DNA of 64,000 nucleotides from Microbacterium paludicola (GCF_015235415.1 NZ_JADGLL010000002.1:124001-188000), one strand, 5' to 3'; positions 43,432 through 52,445 are shown, counted from the stretch's first letter. A program made the numbers and translations. The notes: a model not told the origin generated them from the letters alone.

Positions 43432-45972
43432 TCAGGCCGCGGCGGCCAGCGTCACGGCGTCGACCACCAGCTCGTCGCCTCGCGCGTCGACCGAGACGCC
43501 GCCGCCGTCAGCGAGCGCTCCGGTCACGAACAGGTCGGCGATCCGGTCGTCCACCTCGCGCTGCATGAGCCGGCGCAGCGGACGCGCGCCGTACTCGGGC
43601 TCGTAGCCGCGCTCGGCCAGCCAGTCGATCGCCGCGGGCGTCACCTCGAGCGACACCTCGCGGGCTCCCACCCGCGTGCGCGTCGCGCCGAGCATCAGCG
43701 ACACGATCTCGCGCAGCTGCGGCTTCTCGAGCTTGCGGAACAGCACGATCTCGTCGATGCGGTTCAGGAACTCCGGGCGCATCGACTCGCGGAGGCGCCC
43801 CATCACGCGGGCGCGCAGCTCGTCGTCGGCGTACGACCCGTCGCCGGTCGAGAAGCCGATCGACCCGGCACGCGACGCGAGGAACTCGGACCCGAGGTTC
43901 GACGTCATCACGATCACCGTGTTGCGGAAGTCGACGGTGCGGCCCTGCCCGTCGGTCAGGCGGCCGTCGTCGAGCACCTGCAGCAGCAGGTTGAACACGT
44001 CCGGGTGCGCCTTCTCGATCTCGTCGAACAGCACGATCGAGTAAGGGTTGCGGCGCACGCGCTCGGTCAGCTGTCCCGCCTCGTCGTAGCCGACGTATCC
44101 GGGAGGGGCACCGACCAGGCGCGCCACGGTGTGCCGCTCGCCGAACTCGCTCATGTCGAAGCGGACGATCGCGCCCTCGTCATCGAACAGGCTCGACGCC
44201 AGGGCCTTGGCGAGCTCCGTCTTTCCCACGCCGGTAGGCCCGAGGAACAGGAACGAGCCGACGGGACGGCGCGCGTCGCCCATGCCGGTGCGGCTGCGGC
44301 GGACGGCCTTCGCGACCGCGGCCACGGCGTCGTCCTGACCGACCACCCGACCGTGGAGCTCGTCCTCGAGCGTCGCCAGGCGCTCGCGCTCGCTCTCGGT
44401 CAGGCGCGCGACCGGGATGCCGGTGGCGCGGCTCACGACGGCCGCGATCTCCGGCTCGTCCACGACGGCGGGCCCGGTGGATCCGGTCGTCGCCGCCTCG
44501 TCGATCCGGCGCTGGACGTCGGCGATCTCGTCGCGCAGGCGCGACGCCTCCTCGTAGCGCTCGGCCGCGACCGCGGCGTTCTTCTCGGCCTCGAGCGTGC
44601 CGAGCCGCTCCATGAGGGCGCTGACGTCGACCGGTGCCCCGAGGCGCAGCCGCAGGCGCGCACCTGCCTGGTCGATGAGGTCGATCGCCTTGTCCGGCAG
44701 CACGCGCTCGGTGAGGTACCGGTCGCTCAGCTCCACGGCGGCCTTCAGCGCCTCGTCCGTGTAGCTCACGCGGTGGTGCTCCTCGTACGCCGAGCGCAGC
44801 CCGCGCAGGATCTCGATCGCGTCGGTCACGGACGGCTCGCCCACGCGCACCGGCTGGAAGCGGCGCTCGAGCGCCGCGTCCTTCTCGATGGTGCGGTACT
44901 CCTTGAGCGTCGTGGCACCGACGAGGTGGAGCTCGCCGCGGGCAAGGCGGGGCTTCAGGATGTTGCCCGCGTCCATCGCGCCCTCGCCGCCTCCGCCCGC
45001 ACCGACGACGGTGTGGATCTCGTCGACGAACAGGATGACCTCGTCCTTGCGCTCGGCGACCTCCTCGACCGTCTTGGTGAGGCGCTCCTCGAAGTCGCCG
45101 CGGTAGCGCGTGCCCGCGAGCATCGCGGCGAGATCCAGCGAGATGACGCTCTTGTCGCGCAGCTGCTCGGGCACCTGGCCCGCGACGATCGCGCGTGCGA
45201 GGCCCTCGACGACGGCGGTCTTGCCGACGCCGGCCTCGCCGATCAGCACCGGGTTGTTCTTCGTGCGGCGCGACAGGATCTCGATTGTCTGCTCGATCTC
45301 GGAGGCGCGACCGATCACCGGGTCGAGCAGCCCGTCGCGCGCCCGCTGGGTGAGGTCGGTGCCGTAGGTGTCGAGCATGCCGCCCGGGCGGGGCGCGTCC
45401 TCCTGCGACGGGGCCTCCACGGCATCCGGGGTGACCGTCTCGCGGATCCCCTGCGTGAGCGCCTCGGCCGTGATCCCGGCGGACGACAGGATCTGCCCGG
45501 CGGGGGTGTCCTGCGCCAGCACGAGCGCGAAGAACACGTGCTCGGGATCGATGTACGTCGAACCCGACGCACGGGCTACCTGGAACGCGTGGAAGAGCGC
45601 CCGCTGCACGGCGGGCGTCACGACCGCGGCGTCGACATCGGCGGCGGCGCCGGCCTTCGGCAGGCGCTGCTCGGCGGCCGTGGCGACGGCGGTGCCATCG
45701 GCGCCGACGCGCGAGATCGCCTGGGCGACCGTCTTGTCCTCCGTCAGCACGCGCAGCACGTGAAGGGCGTCGAGCTCGTGCTGTCCGCGACCCAGCGCGT
45801 AGCGTCCGGCGCGCTGCAGCAGCTCCTGCGTGCGCGCGCTGAGGTAGCGGCTCAGATCGACCGACCGCGCCGCGCGAGCACGCTCGCCCTGCAGGTAGCG
45901 GGCGAGGAACTCGTCGAACGCGTTGGCGCCGCCCTGGCCGAAGAAGTCGTCGGTGGAAGGGAAGTCGGGCAT
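43432..45972 (-). CDS. ClpC-type AAA+ unfoldase (Clp protease ATP-binding subunit)
   Basis: 846 residues: a divergent Clp N domain (about 40-180), D1 AAA+ with GEAGVGKT and [12 protein letters not shown], a short UVR-like middle segment ([16 protein letters not shown]), and D2 with [26 protein letters not shown] and [12 protein letters not shown]. The SIGFS tripeptide loop in D2 (IGF) is the ClpP-docking motif, and the long ClpB middle domain is missing, so this is ClpC rather than ClpB. The unusual N-terminus ([19 protein letters not shown]) differs from the main ClpC1. Upstream DNA carries HAIR-like repeats. Confidence 0.88.
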   Translation of the reverse strand: MPDFPSTDDFFGQGGANAFDEFLARYLQGERARAARSVDLSRYLSARTQELLQRAGRYALGRGQHELDALHVLRVLTEDKTVAQAISRVGADGTAVATAAEQRLPKAGAAADVDAAVVTPAVQRALFHAFQVARASGSTYIDPEHVFFALVLAQDTPAGQILSSAGITAEALTQGIRETVTPDAVEAPSQEDAPRPGGMLDTYGTDLTQRARDGLLDPVIGRASEIEQTIEILSRRTKNNPVLIGEAGVGKTAVVEGLARAIVAGQVPEQLRDKSVISLDLAAMLAGTRYRGDFEERLTKTVEEVAERKDEVILFVDEIHTVVGAGGGGEGAMDAGNILKPRLARGELHLVGATTLKEYRTIEKDAALERRFQPVRVGEPSVTDAIEILRGLRSAYEEHHRVSYTDEALKAAVELSDRYLTERVLPDKAIDLIDQAGARLRLRLGAPVDVSALMERLGTLEAEKNAAVAAERYEEASRLRDEIADVQRRIDEAATTGSTGPAVVDEPEIAAVVSRATGIPVARLTESERERLATLEDELHGRVVGQDDAVAAVAKAVRRSRTGMGDARRPVGSFLFLGPTGVGKTELAKALASSLFDDEGAIVRFDMSEFGERHTVARLVGAPPGYVGYDEAGQLTERVRRNPYSIVLFDEIEKAHPDVFNLLLQVLDDGRLTDGQGRTVDFRNTVIVMTSNLGSEFLASRAGSIGFSTGDGSYADDELRARVMGRLRESMRPEFLNRIDEIVLFRKLEKPQLREIVSLMLGATRTRVGAREVSLEVTPAAIDWLAERGYEPEYGARPLRRLMQREVDDRIADLFVTGALADGGGVSVDARGDELVVDAVTLAAAA

Positions 45973-46017
45973 TCGGATCTCCTCTGCAAGGGATCGCAGA
46001 ACTTGCGTCCCGTCGTG

Positions 46018-46050
46018 TCAAGTTTCGAACTTGAGCGAACTTGTGTCAAC
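46018..46050 (-). promoter_or_regulatory. HAIR/heat-shock-like inverted repeats before Clp gene
   Basis: TCAAGTTTCGAACTTGA (46018-46034) is nearly palindromic, and CTTGAGC (46030-46036) plus TGTCAAC (46044-46050) resembles, imperfectly, the HspR site CTTGAGT-N7-ACTCAAG. Position 45-78 bp before the Clp start fits a stress-responsive operator. HspR or ClgR control is inference. Confidence 0.4.
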
Positions 46051-46133
46051 TTCAACGCGGGACCCGGCGACCTATTCCCGAGGCGTCAGCGGGATCCCGA
46101 GGAGCCCCCACGGTCGGCGATCCCGGGCCCGCC

Positions 46134-46139
46134 TATCCT
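46134..46139 (+). promoter_or_regulatory. -10 box, leaderless start at 46146
   Basis: TATCCT exactly 6 nt before the GTG; no Shine-Dalgarno present. Confidence 0.5.
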
Positions 46140-46145
46140 TGACGC

Positions 46146-46904
46146 GTGCGTGAGTTCTGGCAGGGAGTGCGGACGCTGTTCCGGGGCTTCGGGTGGTGGC
46201 GCCACCATCCGGGCGTGATGGCCGCGGGCCTCATCCCGGCCGCGATCGTCGGGCTCGTGCTCGTCGGCGCGCTCGTGGGGCTCGGCTTCGGCCTCCCCGG
46301 CCTGCTCGAGTGGCTGACGCCGTTCGCCGACGGCTGGCAGCCCGTGTGGGCCGATCTGCTGCGTTGGGTGCTGGGGCTCGCGGTCATGGGCGGCGCGATC
46401 ATCCTGGCGATCGTGACCTTCACCGCGCTGACGCTGCTCGTCGGCGAGCCCTTCTACGACCGCATCTGGCGCTCGGTCGAGCGCGAGCTCGGCGGCACCG
46501 TGCCCGACGTGCCGTACAGCATCGGCCGCTCGATCGGCGATGCGCTCGGACTCTTCGGCAAGGGCCTGCTCTCGGCGTTGTGCGCGGGCCTCATCGCGCT
46601 CATCCCCGTCGCCGGCGCCGCAGCGGGCGCGGTCGTCGGCGCGCTGCTCAACGGCAGGGTCATCGCCGACGAGCTCTCCTCCCGTGGGCTCACCGCCCGC
46701 GGCCTCGGGGGCGCGCAGCGCGCGGCGCTCCTGCGGGCGAACCGGGCGCGCGTGCTCGGCTTCGGCGTCGCCGTGCACGTGTGCTTCCTCGTGCCGTTCG
46801 CCGCGATCGCCGTCATGCCCGCCGCGGTGGCCGGGGCCGCCATGCTCGGCCGGCGCGTCGCGGGCGAGCCCGACACGCTGCCGGCCCCGGCCCCACGGGC
46901 GTGA
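46146..46904 (+). CDS. EI24/CysZ-like membrane protein
   Basis: 252 residues. It begins REFWQGVRTLFRGFGWWRHHPG, then four or so membrane segments with the loop GEPFYDRIWRSVERELGG and a late LVPFAAIAVMPAAVAGA segment; this is the EI24-domain (CysZ-like) pattern. CysZ transports sulfate in proteobacteria; the role of actinobacterial members is unclear. Leaderless-type GTG start. It converges on the next gene with a single base between stop codons. Confidence 0.75.
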   Translation: MREFWQGVRTLFRGFGWWRHHPGVMAAGLIPAAIVGLVLVGALVGLGFGLPGLLEWLTPFADGWQPVWADLLRWVLGLAVMGGAIILAIVTFTALTLLVGEPFYDRIWRSVERELGGTVPDVPYSIGRSIGDALGLFGKGLLSALCAGLIALIPVAGAAAGAVVGALLNGRVIADELSSRGLTARGLGGAQRAALLRANRARVLGFGVAVHVCFLVPFAAIAVMPAAVAGAAMLGRRVAGEPDTLPAPAPRA

Positions 46905-46905
46905 C

Positions 46906-47301
46906 TCAGCCCTCGGGCGTCGGCGTTCCCTCCGCCGCGTGCGCCTCGCGCGCCGCGAGGAACAGCAGGGCGAGACCTCCGAGCGCGGGAACGGCGAGTG
47001 CGAGCGCAATGCCGAGGTGCGGGTAGTCCCCGGTGATCGCGCCGAGCGCGACGGCGAGGAGCAGCAGCTGCGTCACGATGCCGCCCGAGCGGCCCCAGGA
47101 CCTGCCCGCCCACACCGCTGCGGCGAACGCGCCGACGGCCGCCGCACCGACGACGGTCAGTACGATGAGCGCGACGGCGCTGACGGGATCCGTCGTGTCG
47201 GCCCCGGCAAGGGCGACGACCTGCCAGGCCGCGAGCGCCAGGATGCCGAGGGCTTCCAGGGCGAGCAGCGCGGCCGCGATGCGCGCGATCCTGCGGGGCA
47301 T
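46906..47301 (-). CDS. Small four-helix membrane protein
   Basis: 131 residues, four predicted membrane segments (IAALLALEALGILALAAW, AVALIVLTVVGAAAVGAF, LLLLAVALGAITG, IALALAVPALGGLALLFL) and a GRSWGRSGG loop. I do not recognise a family beyond a general resemblance to small actinobacterial membrane proteins. The frame extends upstream, but ATG 47301 has GAGGAG 7 nt before it and starts MPRRIARI just ahead of the first helix. Divergent from whiB1. Confidence 0.7.
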   Translation of the reverse strand: MPRRIARIAAALLALEALGILALAAWQVVALAGADTTDPVSAVALIVLTVVGAAAVGAFAAAVWAGRSWGRSGGIVTQLLLLAVALGAITGDYPHLGIALALAVPALGGLALLFLAAREAHAAEGTPTPEG

Positions 47302-47546
47302 CCGGACTCTCCTCGGACGACGGGCATACAGCCGATTCCGAGGCGTGACGGGATATTGACCCTTGATTTCGGGCCCCGGCTGTACGACCATTGTTAACGG
47401 CATGTTTCCCACAACGTGGTGGGTGGTGGGCGTTCAGTCCCACACCATGACCAGCGTATCCGACCCGAATGGATGCGTTTCTCCACCCTCGAATCCGGGC
47501 GCGGATGCGCTCGCTCGAATCCCACCACATTGCGAGGAGCATCAGC

Positions 47547-47795
47547 ATGGATTGGCGCGACAAGGCGGCCTGCCTGACAGTCGACCCGGAACTCTTCTTC
47601 CCGGTCGGCAACACCGGCCCGGCGGTCGACCAGATCGAGAAGGCCAAGTCCGTGTGCGCGCGCTGCACCGTCACCGAGGTCTGCCTGCAGTACGCCCTCG
47701 AGACCGGTCAGGACTCGGGCGTGTGGGGTGGCCTCAGCGAGGACGAGCGCCGCGCCCTGAAGCGTCGCGCCGCCCGCGCTCGCCGCGCCGGCTGA
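47547..47795 (+). CDS. whiB1: WhiB1-type iron-sulfur regulator
   Basis: 82 residues with four Cys ligands for a [4Fe-4S] cluster: Cys9, Cys37, Cys40, Cys46 (C-x2-C-x5-C). Then GVWGG and the basic tail LKRRAARARRAG. The N-terminus MDWRDKAACL and DPELFFPVGN closely match WhiB1/WblE, an essential regulator that binds the primary sigma factor. ATG 47547 has GAGGAG 7 nt upstream and begins the domain exactly. The 245-bp upstream gap suggests a long leader; no firm promoter could be assigned in it. The neighbouring PdtaS gene repeats the mycobacterial order. Confidence 0.94.
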   Translation: MDWRDKAACLTVDPELFFPVGNTGPAVDQIEKAKSVCARCTVTEVCLQYALETGQDSGVWGGLSEDERRALKRRAARARRAG

Positions 47796-47829
47796 ACTTC
47801 CGCATCACACCCGCAGTACACACAGCACT

Positions 47830-47867
47830 GGAAAGGGCGCCTTCCCCGCGGGGAAGGCGCCCTTTCC
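47830..47867. terminator. Bidirectional terminator between whiB1 and pdtaS
   Basis: A perfect 17-bp stem (GGAAAGGGCGCCTTCCC at 47830-47846, inverse at 47851-47867) with a CGCG loop, 34 bp after the whiB1 stop and 16 bp from the pdtaS stop. Confidence 0.8.
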
Positions 47868-47883
47868 GGCGTCTGCGGTCAGC

Positions 47884-49383
47884 TCAGATCCACTTGAGCG
47901 GGATCTCGATGACGACCTCGGTGCCCTTCTCGATCTCGCCGCCCGCGTGCGGCTCCTCGCCGCCGAGCGTGCGCCATTCGATGGATCCGCTGAGCTCGCC
48001 CTGGATGAGCGTCCGGACGATCTGCGTGCCGAGGCCGCGTCCGACGGTCCCCTCGGGCAGGCCGCTGCCGGAGTCGCGCACCCGGACGAGCAGCTTCTCC
48101 TCGTCGCGCTCGGCGATGATCTCGACCTTGCCCTCGAGCCCCTTGAGGCCGTGCTCGACCGCGTTCGTGACGAGCTCGGTCAGCGCCAGCGCGAGAGGCG
48201 TGGCGTATTCGCTCGGCAGCACGCCGAACTTTCCGATCGAGTGGGTGTGCGCGAGCGTGTTCGGCGCCGCGGCGACCTCGGCCACCAGCCGCAGCACGCG
48301 GTCGAACACCTGATCGAAGTCGACGTTCTGCGACAGGCCCTCGGACAGGGTGTCGTGCACGACGGCGATCGCCGCGACGCGCTGCATCGCCTGCGTCAGC
48401 GACTCGCGGGCCTCCTCCGACTTCGTGCGTCGCGCCTGGATGCGCAGCAGCGAGGCGACGGTCTGCAGATTGTTCTTCACCCGGTGATGGATCTCGCGGA
48501 TCGTCGCATCCTTCGTCAGCAGCTCCTGCTCCTGGTGACGAAGCTCCGTGACGTCGCGGCACAGCACGATCGCTCCGGTGCGGTTTCCGTGGTCGCGCAG
48601 CGGGATCGCGCGCAGCGACACGGTCACGCCGCGCGCCTCGATGTCGGTGCGCCATGGCGCACGACCGGTCACGACCACGGGCAGCGACTCGTCGGTGTCG
48701 CGCGAGGCGGGAAGGATGCGGCTCGTCACCTCGGCGAGCGACTCGCCCTCGAGCTCGTCGGCGAAGCCGACGCGGTTGAACGCCGACAGCGCGTTGGGGC
48801 TCGCGAAGGTCACGATGCCGTCGACGTCGAGCCGGATGAGGCCGTCGGCCGCGCGCGGCGCGCCGCGGCGCGGGCCGGTGGGCGCGGACAGTTCGGGGAA
48901 GTCGCCCGTGGCGACCATGCGGAAGATGTCGTCGGCGCAGTCGTTGAACGTGATCTGCTGACGCGAGGGAGCCCGGACGTCGCCGAGGTTCGTGTGGCGC
49001 GTCAGGACGCCCATGACGTTCGGCCCGCCGTCACCGCGACGCACGATCGGCACGGCGCGCACGCGCGTCGGGGTCTCCTCGAACCACTCGGGGCTGGAGG
49101 AGTCGATGATGCTCGCCGACGAGAAGGCGTCGCGTACCTGCGCCTGCCACTGCGGGCGGATCCGCTCCCCCACGATGTCGCGGTAGAACAGGGTGGCGGC
49201 GCTTCCCGGCCGGGTGTGGGCGACGGCGACGAAGGAGTCATCCGACGTGGGGATCCACATCACGATGTCCGCGAACGCCAGATCGGCGAGGAGCTGCCCG
49301 TCTCCGGCGACGCGGTGCAGCCACTCGACATCCGCCTCGCTCGCGATTCCCTGGGCGAAGGCGAGATCACTGAGTGTCGACAC
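47884..49383 (-). CDS. pdtaS: PdtaS-type sensor histidine kinase
   Basis: 499 residues, soluble. An N-terminal GAF-like domain (about 1-150), a PAS domain (about 180-285), then a HisKA_2 dimerisation block with phospho-acceptor REIHHRVKNNLQTVASLLR and an HATPase domain (ALTELVTNAVEHGL, DSGSGLPEG, GLGTQIVRTLIQGEL). PdtaS phosphorylates the ANTAR regulator PdtaR, which acts on RNA hairpins; pdtaR is not in this window. It lies next to whiB1 as in Mycobacterium tuberculosis (Rv3219-Rv3220c). GTG start 6 nt after a TAAGCT box, leaderless type. Confidence 0.92.
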   Translation of the reverse strand: MSTLSDLAFAQGIASEADVEWLHRVAGDGQLLADLAFADIVMWIPTSDDSFVAVAHTRPGSAATLFYRDIVGERIRPQWQAQVRDAFSSASIIDSSSPEWFEETPTRVRAVPIVRRGDGGPNVMGVLTRHTNLGDVRAPSRQQITFNDCADDIFRMVATGDFPELSAPTGPRRGAPRAADGLIRLDVDGIVTFASPNALSAFNRVGFADELEGESLAEVTSRILPASRDTDESLPVVVTGRAPWRTDIEARGVTVSLRAIPLRDHGNRTGAIVLCRDVTELRHQEQELLTKDATIREIHHRVKNNLQTVASLLRIQARRTKSEEARESLTQAMQRVAAIAVVHDTLSEGLSQNVDFDQVFDRVLRLVAEVAAAPNTLAHTHSIGKFGVLPSEYATPLALALTELVTNAVEHGLKGLEGKVEIIAERDEEKLLVRVRDSGSGLPEGTVGRGLGTQIVRTLIQGELSGSIEWRTLGGEEPHAGGEIEKGTEVVIEIPLKWI

Positions 49384-49389
49384 GGATCA

Positions 49390-49395
49390 AGCTTA
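49390..49395 (-). promoter_or_regulatory. -10 box, leaderless start of pdtaS
   Basis: On the minus strand TAAGCT is exactly 6 nt before the GTG at 49383. It overlaps the last codons of the CpaE-like gene, whose stop ends at 49393. Confidence 0.5.
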
Positions 49396-50673
49396 TGGGT
49401 CGACGATCTCCGCTCCCGGCCGTGTGACGCCGGTGACGCCGATCCGGCGGCGGATGCCGCCCCTCGCGCGCGTGGCGACCTCCTGCCCCGAACGCCGGGT
49501 GTGGCGGGGCTGGAGCTCGGCCGCGAGGCGCCGCACCGCCTGGGCGAGCGCCGAGCGCGGCGACACCTCCCCGACGGGGCGCGCGGCGAGCAGCGCCGCA
49601 TCGGCGGCCCTGCGGTCGTCGGGCACGAACGACACGTCGGTCACGCCGGAGAACCGCTCGAGCGCCCTCCTCACCTGTCCGCGCGGATCGAGCCCCAGCG
49701 GTCCGGAGCGCAACCGGTTCACGACGACGCGCACGGGTGTGGCGCCGACGATCCGACGCAGTTCCGCGTAGCCGCGCACAAGCCGCGCGAGGCCCACCGG
49801 GTCGGCGGCCGCCACGGCGACGATCTGGTCCGCGGCCGCCAGCGCGGCGAGCGTCGCCGCGTTGCGCCGCGGTCCGTCGAGGTCGCTGACGATCTCCTCG
49901 TCCGCCTCCAGCGACGCGCTCACATCCACGATCACAACGTCCGCCCACTCGCGGATCACCGCGAGCGCGGCCGTCATGCGCGGGCCGGACAGCTCGGGCC
50001 AGCGCGAGACCCGGTTGATCCCCGTCAGGACGTCGACGCGGCCGTCCGCGTCGGCGAGGGGAACGCTGACCCGCAGCAGCTCGCCGGCATCGAGCAGCCC
50101 GAACTCCGCCTGCCGGCAGGCGGCCGCGAGCCCCGGGCTCTCGTCGGCGAGGCCGACCGCGATCGCGATGGAGGGCGCGTGGCTGTCGGCATCCAGCAGC
50201 GCGACGTGGGCTCCGAGACGCGCGTGCTCGAGGGCGAGCTCGATTGCGAGCGTCGTGCGGCCCGGGGCGCCCTCCGGGCCCCACACGACGAGGACACGGC
50301 CCTGCGCGGGAACCTCCGGCGCCACCTCGATGCCGGCTCCGCGCGCCGCCGCCACGATGCGCCACGCGGGGGCGTCGGGCGGCAGCGGCTCGGCGAGCCC
50401 GAAGGCACGCGCGGCCCGCACGTCGGCCTCGCGATCCACGAGCAGCAGGATGCGCACCCCCAGCCGGTCGCATTCGGCGACGAGTGCGGCGGTCAGGATG
50501 CCCGCGCCGGCGAGGATCAGGGTGTCGGCCTCGCGCAGGCTCGTCGCCCCGCCCGGATCCCCCTCGGACAGGATCGCCGGATCGACCGTCTCGAGCACCG
50601 TGACCCCCTCGTCGCGGAGATCCTCCGCGATGCGCTCGGCGTCCGCCGCGGCGGCCGCGACGATCGCGATCAC
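49393..50673 (-). CDS. CpaE/MinD-like P-loop protein
   Basis: 426 residues: an N-terminal receiver-like alpha/beta segment (about 1-120), then a SIMIBI ATPase domain. The P-loop reads WGPEGAPGRTT (131-141): the usual Walker Lys is Arg139 and the MinD signature Lys is absent, so ATP hydrolysis may be weak or lost. LLDADSHAPS and DVVIVDVSASLEADEE are the other nucleotide-site blocks. CpaE proteins help localise Flp/Tad pilus machines. It overlaps the SAF-domain gene by 4 bp (GTGA). No other tad genes are here. Confidence 0.78.
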   Translation of the reverse strand: MIAIVAAAAADAERIAEDLRDEGVTVLETVDPAILSEGDPGGATSLREADTLILAGAGILTAALVAECDRLGVRILLLVDREADVRAARAFGLAEPLPPDAPAWRIVAAARGAGIEVAPEVPAQGRVLVVWGPEGAPGRTTLAIELALEHARLGAHVALLDADSHAPSIAIAVGLADESPGLAAACRQAEFGLLDAGELLRVSVPLADADGRVDVLTGINRVSRWPELSGPRMTAALAVIREWADVVIVDVSASLEADEEIVSDLDGPRRNAATLAALAAADQIVAVAAADPVGLARLVRGYAELRRIVGATPVRVVVNRLRSGPLGLDPRGQVRRALERFSGVTDVSFVPDDRRAADAALLAARPVGEVSPRSALAQAVRRLAAELQPRHTRRSGQEVATRARGGIRRRIGVTGVTRPGAEIVDP

Positions 50674-51425
50674 TCGCCGTCCTCCTCGGCCGGCGGCGCC
50701 GACGGGGCGACGGCGTCATCCATAGGCTGGCCCGTGGCCACGGGAGCCGGCAGCGCCGCCGAGCCCCCACCCGCGGTCGGCACCGCCGACAGCACGGAGC
50801 CTGCCGCGATCGCGGCGAGCACGTCGGAGACGCGGGTCCTGTCGATCACAAGCTCCAGGGCCGCTCCCCCGGCGGCCATCACCCCGTCGTCTCGTGTGAC
50901 GCGCGCCACGACGGCGTCGGCGACCAGGATCCGCGGGGCGCCGAAGGTGCCGGGCTGCTCGGCGGGCGGCGTCTCCCACAGCTCGACAAGCGCCCCGCGA
51001 TCCACGCCCGCCGGCACGTCGACCGAGCTGCGCACGACGACCGAGGTGCGGTCGCTGACCTCGGCCGCACCGGTCGCGGCGGTCGGCAGCAGTTCGCCGG
51101 CGCCGATCGTGCGCAGCGCGACGAGGCCCTCGCCGAGCGCATCCGGGGCGAGGTACGACCCACCCGACTGCCCGAGGGCCACCTCGACGACGGCGACATC
51201 GGCCGCGGTGATCGTCTGGCCGGGGACGAGCGTGCCCGAGGCCGCGAGGACCGGCACCGTCTGGCGTGCGGCTCCCACGACGAACCAGACCCCTGCGATC
51301 GACACGGCGACGAGGACGAGCCCGATCACGAAGCGGGCGTCCGCCCAGAACCGGCGCCGCGCGGGGCGCTGCTGCGGCGGCGTCGCGCGCCCGGTGCCGC
51401 CCTGGGCGGCCGTCATGGTGCTCAT
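50670..51425 (-). CDS. SAF-domain membrane-anchored protein (CpaB/RcpC-like)
   Basis: 251 residues: Arg-rich cytoplasmic start, one membrane helix (FVIGLVLVAVSIAGVWFVVGA, about 31-51), then an SAF domain (VPVLAASGTLVPGQTITAADVAVVEV...) found in Flp pilus CpaB and flagellar FlgA proteins, and a Pro/Ala-rich tail. Coupled to the CpaE-like gene, as in pilus clusters, but no pilin, TadA or prepilin peptidase is nearby. Start 51425 is favoured by a CACTAT box 6 nt upstream; 51416 is an alternative. Confidence 0.78.
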   Translation of the reverse strand: MSTMTAAQGGTGRATPPQQRPARRRFWADARFVIGLVLVAVSIAGVWFVVGAARQTVPVLAASGTLVPGQTITAADVAVVEVALGQSGGSYLAPDALGEGLVALRTIGAGELLPTAATGAAEVSDRTSVVVRSSVDVPAGVDRGALVELWETPPAEQPGTFGAPRILVADAVVARVTRDDGVMAAGGAALELVIDRTRVSDVLAAIAAGSVLSAVPTAGGGSAALPAPVATGQPMDDAVAPSAPPAEEDGE

Positions 51426-51431
51426 GCAGGA

Positions 51432-51437
51432 ATAGTG
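51432..51437 (-). promoter_or_regulatory. -10 box before SAF gene
   Basis: CACTAT on the minus strand, exactly 6 nt before the ATG at 51425, with no Shine-Dalgarno. Confidence 0.4.
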
Positions 51438-51511
51438 GCAAATCGCGGCGGTCGGCCTCGGCGGTTCTCCACAGGCGGGAGATCCGCCGCCCGTCCCGGT
51501 ACCCGGGCACA

Positions 51512-51517
51512 CATAAT
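51512..51517 (+). promoter_or_regulatory. -10 box, leaderless start at 51524
   Basis: CATAAT (5 of 6 matches to TATAAT) exactly 6 nt before the ATG; no clear -35. Confidence 0.5.
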
Positions 51518-51523
51518 GGGGGC

Positions 51524-51784
51524 ATGGTCGAGCATCAGGCACGCCGTCTCGTGCCGCCGGCGCAGGTCGCCGAACTGCTGGGCATCGGCGTCGACGAGGT
51601 CGTCGAGCTCGTGCAGGAGGGCCACCTTCGCGGCATGCGCGTCGGCTCGCCGGCGCGGTGGCGCATCGAGCACGCGAGCGTCGCCGAGTATCTCGACGCC
51701 CAGGCGGAGGAGGCACGCCGCATGGCCCTGTGGCGGCAGTCGAACGCCGCGAGCTTCCCCGAGCTGTGGGGGCGGCGCAGCTGA
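51524..51784 (+). CDS. Excisionase/BldC-like helix-turn-helix protein
   Basis: 86 residues: MerR-like winged HTH (LVPPAQVAELLGIGVDEVVELVQEGHLRGMRVG, then ARWRIEHASVAEYLDAQ) as in excisionases and BldC, plus a helical tail ending SFPELWGRRS. It probably binds DNA; targets unknown. No integrase or phage gene is near, so it is a host-type regulator. Leaderless-type start. Divergent from the SAF/CpaE-like pair, which makes that pair a possible target. Confidence 0.8.
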   Translation: MVEHQARRLVPPAQVAELLGIGVDEVVELVQEGHLRGMRVGSPARWRIEHASVAEYLDAQAEEARRMALWRQSNAASFPELWGRRS

Positions 51785-51809
51785 CGCCACGGTCCTCCGC
51801 CGCCCCCGT

Positions 51810-52433
51810 TCAGACGACGGGGACCCCGGCCGCCGCGTCGATCCTGACCCACGCGATCGCCGCGAGTGGCAGCATCCGGTACGACTGCACCTCGCCCGCG
51901 CGGCGCGGCGAACCGGCGTCGTGCAGCGCGAGGTCGAGGTGATCGGCCCCGACGCGATCGACGGTGCCGGTGAGAACCCGGCCGGACGACTCGGGACCCG
52001 TCCCGCTCAGCCCCAGCGCGACGCCCACGCGGCGGCGGGCGAGGTCGCGCATCGCGAGGGCGAAGGTGACGCGCTCCGCCAGCCTGTCGATGTGCGCGGC
52101 CGGCCTGGCGCTGCGCAGCAGGTCGCCATGCGCCGCGTGGATCCCGCGGATCGCCGCGATGGGCGCCAGCAGGAGGCGCCGGGCGCCGTCGCTCTCGGGA
52201 GCGGCGACCCAGTCGGCGCCGACCGCCGCGATCCGCACGACGGCGGACAGGCCGTCGGCGAGCTCGAGCGTGACGGGCGCCTCGGCCTCTCGGGCGAACC
52301 CGGTCAGCCGGGTGCGCAGGTCGACGCGGGCGAGGCGCAGCCGCTCGGCCTCCGACTCGAGGGCCGCACGCTCGGCCTCCCACTCGGCGGCGAGCTGATC
52401 CTCCAGATCGTCGAAGAAGCGGTCCCATCGCAC
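51810..52433 (-). CDS. Conserved actinobacterial protein of unknown function
   Basis: 207 residues with no membrane segment. A charged N-terminal helix (WDRFFDDLEDQLAAEWEAERAALESEAERLR) leads into a beta-rich domain with RIAAVGADWVA, GVALGLSGTGPES and SYRMLPLAAIAWVRID. I do not recognise a characterised family. The frame runs further upstream, but the GTG at 52433 has TACGCT exactly 6 nt before it and starts the helix. It converges on the HTH gene; the two may be unrelated. Confidence 0.65.
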   Translation of the reverse strand: MRWDRFFDDLEDQLAAEWEAERAALESEAERLRLARVDLRTRLTGFAREAEAPVTLELADGLSAVVRIAAVGADWVAAPESDGARRLLLAPIAAIRGIHAAHGDLLRSARPAAHIDRLAERVTFALAMRDLARRRVGVALGLSGTGPESSGRVLTGTVDRVGADHLDLALHDAGSPRRAGEVQSYRMLPLAAIAWVRIDAAAGVPVV

Positions 52434-52439
52434 GGGCCG

Positions 52440-52445
52440 AGCGTA
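52440..52445 (-). promoter_or_regulatory. -10 box, leaderless start at 52433
   Basis: TACGCT on the minus strand, exactly 6 nt before the GTG. Confidence 0.45.

Noticed and set aside
43432..45972. ClpB disaggregase
   Set aside because: The long coiled-coil middle domain is absent and a ClpP-docking IGF loop is present, so ClpC type fits better.
47947..51435. 1162-residue open frame on the plus strand
   Set aside because: It is antisense to pdtaS and the CpaE-like and SAF genes, is Arg/Glu/His-rich low-complexity sequence typical of GC-rich shadow frames, and has no recognisable domain.
51524..51784. Excisionase-type protein as a sign of a prophage or integrative element
   Set aside because: No integrase, attachment-site repeats or phage genes are nearby, and the flanking genes are conserved chromosomal ones.
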